DNA of 11,367 nt from the NCBI GenBank assembly GCA_027084145.1, contig JALWLM010000413.1, positions 1 through 11,367 on the forward strand, in the 5' to 3' direction. Under the pieces are notes generated by a model. That model saw nothing but the letters and a program-made list of their open reading frames with translations, ran no database searches and was not told the origin of the DNA. Each line of letters opens with the position of its first letter. The stretch's first letter is position 1. Made by a program: the position numbers and the translations under genes. Origin of the DNA: Crocinitomicaceae bacterium. GTDB taxonomy: Bacteria; Bacteroidota; Bacteroidia; Flavobacteriales_D; Crocinitomicaceae. Shown here piece after piece: positions 1-5,164 of the stretch.

Positions 1-1527
1 CTCTTTTTCCGTGTACTTCCCTTTCTTTAATTCAGCTAACACGTCAGAATGTTTTGCTTCTAAGTAATCTAAATATTCTTGTTCAAATTCTTTCACTTGT
101 TCTACAGGAACATTTTGAATTAAGCCTTTTGTTCCTACATAAATGATTGCAATTTGTTTTTCTACCGGATAAGGATCTCCTTCTTTTTGTTTTAATATCT
201 CTACGTTTCTCGCACCTTTATCCAATACCGATTTTGTTGCAGCATCTAAATCAGAACCAAATTTAGCAAATGCCTCTAGTTCTCTATATTGTGCTTGATC
301 CAGTTTTAGCGTTCCCGCAACCTTCTTCATCGACTTAATTTGCGCAGAACCTCCAACCCGAGACACTGAAATTCCCACGTTAATTGCCGGACGAATTCCC
401 GAGTTAAATAAATCTGACTCTAAGAAGATTTGCCCATCTGTAATCGAAATCACGTTTGTTGGGATATAAGCCGAAACGTCTCCCGCTTGTGTTTCAATAA
501 TTGGCAATGCGGTAAGCGACCCTCCTCCCTTTACTTTATCTTTAATTGATTCGGGCAGGTCATTCATGTTCTTAGCAATCTCATCGTCATTAATAATTTT
601 CGCAGCTCTTTCAAGTAGTCTTGAGTGAAGATAGAAAACATCCCCGGGATATGCTTCACGGCCCGGAGGACGACGAAGAAGCAAAGAAACCTCACGGTAA
701 GCTACGGCTTGTTTTGATAAATCATCATAAACAATTAACGCCGGTCTTCCTGTGTCTCTAAAATACTCTCCGATTGCCGCTCCTGTCATTGGTGCATAAA
801 ACTGCATTGGTGCAGGATCCGATGCGTTTGCGGCAACAACAACCGTGTATGCCATTGCACCTGCGTCTTCTAATTTTTTAACAATTCCCGCTACTGTTGA
901 ACCTTTTTGTCCTACCGCAACATAAATACAGAAAACAGGTTCTCCTCTATCATAAAACTCTTTTTGGTTAATGATTGTATCAATAGCAACTGTCGTTTTT
1001 CCTGTTTGACGGTCACCAATAATCAACTCTCTTTGTCCCCTTCCAATAGGAATCATTGCGTCTACCGCTTTAATCCCCGTTTGAAGAGGTTCGTTTACCG
1101 GTTGACGGAAAATTACTCCGGGCGCCTTTCTTTCAATGGGCATTTCATAAAGTTCTCCTTGGATATCTCCTTTTCCATCGATTGGATTCCCTAATGTATC
1201 TAAAACACGACCTATAACCCCCTCTCCAACATTTACAGAAGCAATTCTTCCTAATCGTTTTACCGTATCTCCTTCTTTGATCGTAGTTGACGGGCTTAAT
1301 AGTACCGCTCCGACATTATCTTCTTCCAAGTTTAATGCGATTCCTCTAACGCCTCCTTGAAATTCTATTAATTCTCCGTATTGAACACTGTTTAATCCAT
1401 AAATACGAGCAATACCATCACCTATTTGTAATACAGTTCCAACTTCTTTTAATTCTGCTTCTGATTGAAACTTTGAAAGTTCTTCTTTTAATATTGCAGA
1501 AACTTCTGCCGGTTTTACATCTGCCAT
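1..1527 (-). CDS. atpA: F1Fo ATP synthase subunit alpha, 3' end cut by window edge
   Basis: This is the alpha subunit of the F1 head, which forms the catalytic hexamer with beta and carries the non-catalytic nucleotide sites. The frame is open from the ATG at 1527 to base 1, giving 509 codons without a stop. The family is usually slightly longer (about 500-530), so only a short C-terminal tail is missing. Seen in the translation: the N-terminal beta-barrel domain, a Walker A motif GDRQTGKT at about residues 171-178, a Walker B-like ALIVYDD at 263-269, the family signature PAINVGISVS at 380-389, and the arginine finger R390 directly after it. The leader before the ATG is A-rich with no Shine-Dalgarno. 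It is the last visible gene of the atpBEFHA run, 36 bp after atpH. atpG would be expected beyond the left edge, but that is inference. Confidence 0.98.
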   Translation of the reverse strand, partial: MADVKPAEVSAILKEELSKFQSEAELKEVGTVLQIGDGIARIYGLNSVQYGELIEFQGGVRGIALNLEEDNVGAVLLSPSTTIKEGDTVKRLGRIASVNVGEGVIGRVLDTLGNPIDGKGDIQGELYEMPIERKAPGVIFRQPVNEPLQTGIKAVDAMIPIGRGQRELIIGDRQTGKTTVAIDTIINQKEFYDRGEPVFCIYVAVGQKGSTVAGIVKKLEDAGAMAYTVVVAANASDPAPMQFYAPMTGAAIGEYFRDTGRPALIVYDDLSKQAVAYREVSLLLRRPPGREAYPGDVFYLHSRLLERAAKIINDDEIAKNMNDLPESIKDKVKGGGSLTALPIIETQAGDVSAYIPTNVISITDGQIFLESDLFNSGIRPAINVGISVSRVGGSAQIKSMKKVAGTLKLDQAQYRELEAFAKFGSDLDAATKSVLDKGARNVEILKQKEGDPYPVEKQIAIIYVGTKGLIQNVPVEQVKEFEQEYLDYLEAKHSDVLAELKKGKYTEKE

Positions 1528-1563
1528 TTTTATTTGTTTTTATTTTTTAGCTTTTGCTTAAAA

Positions 1564-2097
1564 TTAATTTATTAATTTTTGTTTTAAGTTGTTTAACTGA
1601 TTTGAAACTGTTGCATCGATATGCAAATCTCCAACCTTCATTAAAAACCCTCCTATTATTTCCGGATCCACTTCCTCTTTAACCTCCAACGCACCCTCTA
1701 TTTTGTCTGCTATTTTAGAAACTATTTTATTTTTAACATCATCATTTAATACTGTTGCTGTAACTAATGTCGCGGAGACTATTCCTCTGTGTTTTTTCAC
1801 CAAAGCAACAAAAGCATCTGCAACTTCAGGCAACAATACTTCCCTTTGATTTTTTGTCATCAAAAAAACAAGGTTTTTTGTGTTTTCTTCAAAAGAAGAA
1901 AATATTTTTTGAAAAACCTCTATTTTTTCCTCCGGTTTTATAATCGGTGAAGACAATAGATTTCTAAACGCTGGTTCTTCATTGTTCAGGTTTAACACAA
2001 ATTGCATATCCCCCAGCACAGAGTCTATATTCCCTTTTTCTATCGCTGTATCAAGAATTGCTGTTGCGTATCGAACGGCCGCTTTTGTGTTTTTCAT
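1564..2097 (-). CDS. atpH: F1Fo ATP synthase subunit delta (OSCP homologue)
   Basis: Subunit delta ties the peripheral stalk (subunit b) to the top of the F1 head. The 177-residue product has the family's usual length. It opens with the typical alpha-helical N-terminal domain (AVRYATAILDTAIEKG near residues 7-22). It ends with the conserved C-terminal pattern VDPEIIGGFLMKVGDLHIDA, in which the IIGG and D-x-x-x-D residues mark the delta/OSCP family. There is no signal peptide or membrane helix, as expected for a cytoplasmic subunit. The gene starts 8 bp after atpF and ends 36 bp before atpA, so it is surely co-transcribed with them. Nothing is unusual in length or frame. Confidence 0.96.
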   Translation of the reverse strand: MKNTKAAVRYATAILDTAIEKGNIDSVLGDMQFVLNLNNEEPAFRNLLSSPIIKPEEKIEVFQKIFSSFEENTKNLVFLMTKNQREVLLPEVADAFVALVKKHRGIVSATLVTATVLNDDVKNKIVSKIADKIEGALEVKEEVDPEIIGGFLMKVGDLHIDATVSNQLNNLKQKLIN

Positions 2098-2105
2098 TTT
2101 TCTTT

Positions 2106-2600
2106 CTAGTTCAAGTTAATATCTTCCACCAGTTTTTCTGCTAATGCTTTTTGCTTATCATCCAAAGAAAGCTCCTCTTTTACGATTTTCTCCGCAATTT
2201 GAATAGAAAATTCAGCCATTTGATTTTTTAACTCAACAATTGCAGCTCTTTTTTCGGACTCAATAGATTCTTTTGCAGAAGCAATAATTTTATTCCCTTC
2301 CTCAGCAGCTTGTTGTTTTGCTTTTTCTATCATTTCATTCGCTGTCTGCTTCGCATCTTTTATTAATTTATCTCTCTCAGCTCTAGCCTCTTTTAACAAG
2401 TTTTGGTTTTGTGCTTTTAGGGCTTCCATCTCTTGTTTTGTTTTTTCAGCCAACTCTAAAGCTTCAGCGATCTTTGCCTCTCGATTGTTTACCGCATTTA
2501 AAATTGGCTTCCAAGCAAACTTTGTTAAAAGAAACAACAAGATAAGGAATACTAATCCTGTCCAAAATAATAATCCTAATTGTGGTGTTACTAAATCCAT
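2106..2600 (-). CDS. atpF: F1Fo ATP synthase subunit b
   Basis: Subunit b forms the peripheral stalk that stops F1 from rotating with the c-ring. The 164-residue product has one N-terminal membrane helix (about residues 9-27, rich in L and F). This is followed by FAWKPI, a typical b-subunit exit motif. Then comes a long charged coiled coil (about 38-140) rich in E, K, Q and A, and a short C-terminal helix that binds delta. The ATG at 2600 follows a long A/T-rich leader without a Shine-Dalgarno. The gene is separated from atpE by 84 bp that contain a strong hairpin (see 2640-2678), so part of its transcription may depend on read-through. atpH follows after 8 bp. Confidence 0.97.
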   Translation of the reverse strand: MDLVTPQLGLLFWTGLVFLILLFLLTKFAWKPILNAVNNREAKIAEALELAEKTKQEMEALKAQNQNLLKEARAERDKLIKDAKQTANEMIEKAKQQAAEEGNKIIASAKESIESEKRAAIVELKNQMAEFSIQIAEKIVKEELSLDDKQKALAEKLVEDINLN

Positions 2601-2639
2601 TTTTATTTTTTATTTTAAAATCAACAATATAGTTTGTCT

Positions 2640-2678
2640 AAAACAAAAAGACTCGTCGCAACCAACCGTTACGACGAG
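2640..2678 (-). terminator. Terminator-like hairpin after atpE
   Basis: Minus-strand RNA from 2678 to 2652 folds into an 11-bp stem with a 5-nt loop (CUCGUCGUAAC / GUUGCGACGAG, loop GGUUG). It is continuous on this strand because the eighth pair is a U-G wobble; on plus-strand RNA the same position would be a C-A mismatch. The stem is followed at once by UCUUUUUGUUUU, a U-rich tail. It starts 6 bases after the atpE stop codon. The shape is that of an intrinsic terminator or attenuator, yet atpF, atpH and atpA lie downstream on the same strand with no clean promoter of their own. Partial termination or 3'-end stabilisation of the atpE message is the likely role (inference). Confidence 0.72.
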
Positions 2679-2684
2679 AATTTT

Positions 2685-2903
2685 TTAAGCTCCGGGGTTA
2701 AGTCCTAACAGACCTACAACTACTCCGAAAAGAGCAACCCCTTCAATTAATGCAGCTGCAATAATCATTGCTGTTTGGATTTTTCCTGTTGCTTCAGGTT
2801 GACGTGCAATCGCGTCCATTGCTGAACCTCCGATTTTACCAATTCCCAAACCTGCTCCTAATACTGCAAGTCCTGCTCCAATTGCGGCGATACTTCCGAC
2901 CAT
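2685..2903 (-). CDS. atpE: F1Fo ATP synthase subunit c
   Basis: Subunit c is the small two-helix proteolipid that assembles into the rotating ring and carries the transported ion. The product has 72 residues, normal for the family. Helix 1 has the glycine-rich GAGLGIG packing motif (about 16-22), the polar loop has the conserved ARQPEA (33-38), and helix 2 carries the ion-binding glutamate E54 in the context LIEGVALF. The residues that mark sodium-binding rings are absent: the helix 1 Gln position is I21 and E54 is followed by G-V rather than S-T. The ring is therefore predicted to carry protons. The gene lies 32 bp after atpB. A terminator-like hairpin follows its stop codon, which may raise its expression relative to the downstream genes. 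Confidence 0.98.
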   Translation of the reverse strand: MVGSIAAIGAGLAVLGAGLGIGKIGGSAMDAIARQPEATGKIQTAMIIAAALIEGVALFGVVVGLLGLNPGA

Positions 2904-2935
2904 AACTATTTGTTTTTAAAAGTTACTAATTTAAA

Positions 2936-4033
2936 CTAATGATGTGCATCTTCTACAGCCATACCTATAAACAATGCTGTTAACATTGTAAACAAGAAGG
3001 CTTGTAAAAACGCCACCAACAACTCTAATATTGATATAAACAAGGCCATAGGAACCGATAATGCTCCCCAAGCAATGTTCTGATTAATAAAAATAATCGA
3101 TATCAATGCCAATATAATAATATGTCCTGCTGTAATGTTTGCGAAAAGACGCACCATTAAAGCGAATGGTTTTGTTAAAATCCCGGCTAATTCAATAGGC
3201 ACCATAATCACCAACAGCGGCAATGGAACTCCCGGTGTTGCAAAAATATGCTTCCAATAGTTTTTATTCGCAGAAAACAATATAACCACTAAAGTCACTA
3301 ATGCTAAAAACATGGTTACCGAAATATTTCCTGTAAAGTTTGATCCGACAACAGGAATAAGCCCTAATAGATTCGCAATCCATATAAAGAAAAACATGGT
3401 TAATAACAAAGGAAGAAATTTTTTGTGTTTTTCTTCTCCTATGTTATCTTTTGCGATATCATCCCTAACAAATAAGATAATGGGCTCTACAAATTTCGCA
3501 ACACCTTTCGGTGCGCTTATCCCGTTTTTATAAGATTTAGCGGTTGAAAGAGCTATCCATAACAAAACAATTACAGTTAAAAACATAAAAGCAACGTTTC
3601 TTGTGATCGAAAAATCTAACGGTTTCGCATTAACAGGGTGTCCCCCATGAAATTTCAACTCCCCTTCTTCGTCCAATTTATAAATCTTCTCATGAAACAT
3701 AGCATATTTTGAGGCGGGACCCTCTCCTTTTATATAATGAAAGTGTTTTCCATCTACTTCAACCTTTTTTGTTTCTCCATGATAAAAATGAGAAGAACAG
3801 AACGTTTTAACGCTTCCATTATCAATTAATATAACCGGCAAATAAATAGCTTTATGCCCCCACAAATGCCATTCATGGGCATCACTAATGTGATGCATCA
3901 ACATTTCATTGACATTAAATTTTTCCCCGTGCTCACCATTATCATGTTTATCTTGCGTGTTTGATGAAATCGCCGAAAAGCTTAACATAAACACAGTAAA
4001 AATAAACAATGCTTTATTGAAATAAACCTTCAT
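2936..4033 (-). CDS. atpB: F1Fo ATP synthase subunit a, with a His-rich N-terminal extension
   Basis: Subunit a forms the two ion half-channels beside the c-ring. The 365-residue protein is about 100 residues longer than the E. coli one. It starts with a signal-peptide-like helix (about 5-22). A hydrophilic domain follows (about 25-144) with 14 histidines in the first 132 residues, including HHISDAHEWH at 47-56. The conserved membrane core starts near 147. The essential arginine is R295 in MVRLFAN, with N299 after it, and the conserved glutamine is Q344 in LQAFLF. The E. coli pair E219/H245 is reversed here to H304/E337. The ATG at 4033 follows a strong promoter candidate at 4074-4103. Long N-terminal extensions are known in Bacteroidota subunit a; their role is unclear to me. 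Confidence 0.97.
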   Translation of the reverse strand: MKVYFNKALFIFTVFMLSFSAISSNTQDKHDNGEHGEKFNVNEMLMHHISDAHEWHLWGHKAIYLPVILIDNGSVKTFCSSHFYHGETKKVEVDGKHFHYIKGEGPASKYAMFHEKIYKLDEEGELKFHGGHPVNAKPLDFSITRNVAFMFLTVIVLLWIALSTAKSYKNGISAPKGVAKFVEPIILFVRDDIAKDNIGEEKHKKFLPLLLTMFFFIWIANLLGLIPVVGSNFTGNISVTMFLALVTLVVILFSANKNYWKHIFATPGVPLPLLVIMVPIELAGILTKPFALMVRLFANITAGHIIILALISIIFINQNIAWGALSVPMALFISILELLVAFLQAFLFTMLTALFIGMAVEDAHH

Positions 4034-4073
4034 TTCTTTTTTATTCTTTTGCTTGTTTTTACAAAACTCGACG

Positions 4074-4103
4074 CAAAGATATTGAAACTTTCACAAGTAA
4101 CAA
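4074..4103 (-). promoter_or_regulatory. Promoter candidate for the atpBEFHA operon
   Basis: The minus strand has TTG (4103-4101), a 19-base spacer and TATCTTTG (4081-4074). This fits the Bacteroidota sigma-factor pattern of a -33 TTG and a -7 TAnnTTTG at the expected spacing. Transcription would begin near 4068, leaving a leader of about 35 bases before the atpB ATG. It lies in the only gap of about 100 bp between the atpZ group and atpB. The motif TATCTTTG recurs exactly in the promoter of the plus-strand gene at 10255. Confidence 0.72.
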
Positions 4104-4134
4104 GAAAAAAGAAAAGCTTTTTTATTCTTCTTTT

Positions 4135-4527
4135 TTAAGGGGTTTCTTTTAGACTTAGAATTAAATAATATGACTGAATGGTCAATAATACAAAAAAGAA
4201 AGCAACACCGTGAAGAACAATAGACTCTCCATAGTGTGTCTTATTGTAAATAATCAGCAGAAAAATTGATGCAGCTGAAAGCAACTGGAATGTTGTAACG
4301 GTTAAAAAATAAGGAACAATATTTTTGGGGCTTTTTTTAATTCCAAAAGTAACCAAAGTGGACCCCATTGAAAAAATCAAAAAAAGAAGAAAATCAATTT
4401 TAATAAGGTTTTTTAGGTCTTCATTAAACACTTTAAAATGAATCAATAAAAAATGAATCATTGATACAATTGTCGCAACAATAACAAACTTTAAAAAGTA
4501 ATATCCTTTATATTTTTTTCTCTTCAT
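4135..4527 (-). CDS. Four-helix membrane protein between atpZ and atpB (AtpI-position protein)
   Basis: I do not recognise a characterised family with certainty; similar short membrane proteins of unknown function occur at this place in Flavobacteriia. The 130-residue product has a basic N-terminus (MKRKKYKG) and four hydrophobic segments at about residues 10-29, 42-63, 71-94 and 102-124, with short polar links. Length and topology match AtpI of E. coli (four helices, about 126 residues), and the position directly before atpB is the classical atpI place. I see no clear residue-level similarity to AtpI. It overlaps the end of atpZ by 20 bp, so the two are translationally coupled. A separate promoter for atpB follows. 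A role in Fo assembly or ion supply is inference from position. Confidence 0.85.
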   Translation of the reverse strand: MKRKKYKGYYFLKFVIVATIVSMIHFLLIHFKVFNEDLKNLIKIDFLLFLIFSMGSTLVTFGIKKSPKNIVPYFLTVTTFQLLSAASIFLLIIYNKTHYGESIVLHGVAFFFVLLTIQSYYLILSLKETP

Positions 4528-4744
4528 TCTTTTTAGACATTAAAACAACCTCTTTAATAACAATATATAAAGCTGTTGTTACACCAAACAAAGAAAGTCC
4601 TATTGTCCACCAAGGGGTTTCTGTTTTATATTTTTCATCTAGATAGGTCCCTAACCATGAAAAAAAAGCAATTGTCACTCCCATTTGAATTCCCATTGTA
4701 GAGAATCGAGCAAAAGTGGACATTTTTTTTTGTTTTATTTTCAT
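4508..4744 (-). CDS. atpZ: AtpZ/AtpI-family small membrane protein
   Basis: This is a 78-residue protein with two membrane helices (about 17-33 and 44-64). They are joined by a loop with the family pattern GTYLDEKYKTETPWWTIG, typical of the F0F1-ATPase gene 1 / AtpZ family. In alkaliphilic Bacillus, AtpZ together with AtpI has been linked to Mg2+/Ca2+ supply for ATP synthase, and AtpI-type proteins elsewhere help c-ring assembly. The gene lies 23 bp after the bactofilin gene and overlaps the next gene by 20 bp. Two starts are possible: 4744 (MKIKQKKMSTF) or the ATG at 4723. The second sits behind a run of nine A and so resembles the A-rich leaders of the other genes here. I keep the longer one with moderate certainty. 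Confidence 0.9.
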   Translation of the reverse strand: MKIKQKKMSTFARFSTMGIQMGVTIAFFSWLGTYLDEKYKTETPWWTIGLSLFGVTTALYIVIKEVVLMSKKNEEKKI

Positions 4745-4767
4745 CTTTATTTAGAAAACTATCGAGG

Positions 4768-5154
4768 CTAATATATCAAATCTTTCATTTCTTTTTTTAT
4801 TTCTGTTTGAGAGTCTTCTGATAGATCAATCATCTCACAGTTTCCTGTAAAAGAAGCACCTTCTTCGATAACTATTTTAGAAGTTCGAATGTTTCCTATA
4901 ATTTTTGCCGTTGGGGCTAAAAATATTTTCTTTTCTACTTTAACATTTCCTTTTATCCCTCCCTCTACATCCAGCTCATTAGATGTTATATCTCCTTCAA
5001 CAAAACCTTTCTTCCCTATAACAATTCGCCCTAAAACAACAACGTTTCCTTTAATCTTACCATCTACTCTCAAGTTGGATTCAGAGATAAAGTCTCCATT
5101 AATCACAGAGTTTTCAGAAACAATGCTAAAATTATATTCTTCTTTCTTTTTCAT
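4768..5154 (-). CDS. Bactofilin family protein
   Basis: Bactofilins are small cytoskeletal proteins that polymerise without nucleotide through a right-handed beta-helix and act as scaffolds for envelope-associated processes. The product has short beta-helix rungs with repeating V-x-G-x-I/V spacing (DGKIKGNV, GRIVIGKKGFVEGDI, ELDVEGGIKGNV, PTAKIIGNI, EGASFTGNC), ending in a CEM motif and an acidic tail. It has no membrane helix. I prefer the ATG at 5154 (MKKKEEYNF, 128 residues), which resembles typical bactofilin N-termini and starts 10 bp after the sprE stop. An in-frame ATG at 5181 would give 137 residues and a 17-bp overlap with sprE; both are plausible. The close packing means it is co-transcribed with sprE. 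A scaffold role near the type IX machinery is inference. Confidence 0.92.
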   Translation of the reverse strand: MKKKEEYNFSIVSENSVINGDFISESNLRVDGKIKGNVVVLGRIVIGKKGFVEGDITSNELDVEGGIKGNVKVEKKIFLAPTAKIIGNIRTSKIVIEEGASFTGNCEMIDLSEDSQTEIKKEMKDLIY

Positions 5155-5164
5155 TCTATTCCAT

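Noticed and set aside
907..1194. Plus-strand open frame of 95 codons opposite atpA
   Set aside because: It is antisense to a strongly conserved part of atpA, has no recognisable domain and no promoter. The same applies to other antisense frames opposite atpB, sprE, the M48 gene and the haem-binding gene.
2601..2640. A separate promoter for atpF
   Set aside because: The minus strand has only TATATTG, one T short of TAnnTTTG, and no TTG at a proper distance.
2685..2903. Sodium-type c-ring
   Set aside because: The Gln in helix 1 and the Ser-Thr after the glutamate that mark sodium-binding rings are absent.
4101..4130. Terminator at the AAAAGCTTTT palindrome upstream of atpB
   Set aside because: The stem is nearly all A-T, has no proper loop, and overlaps the -33 element of the atpB promoter.
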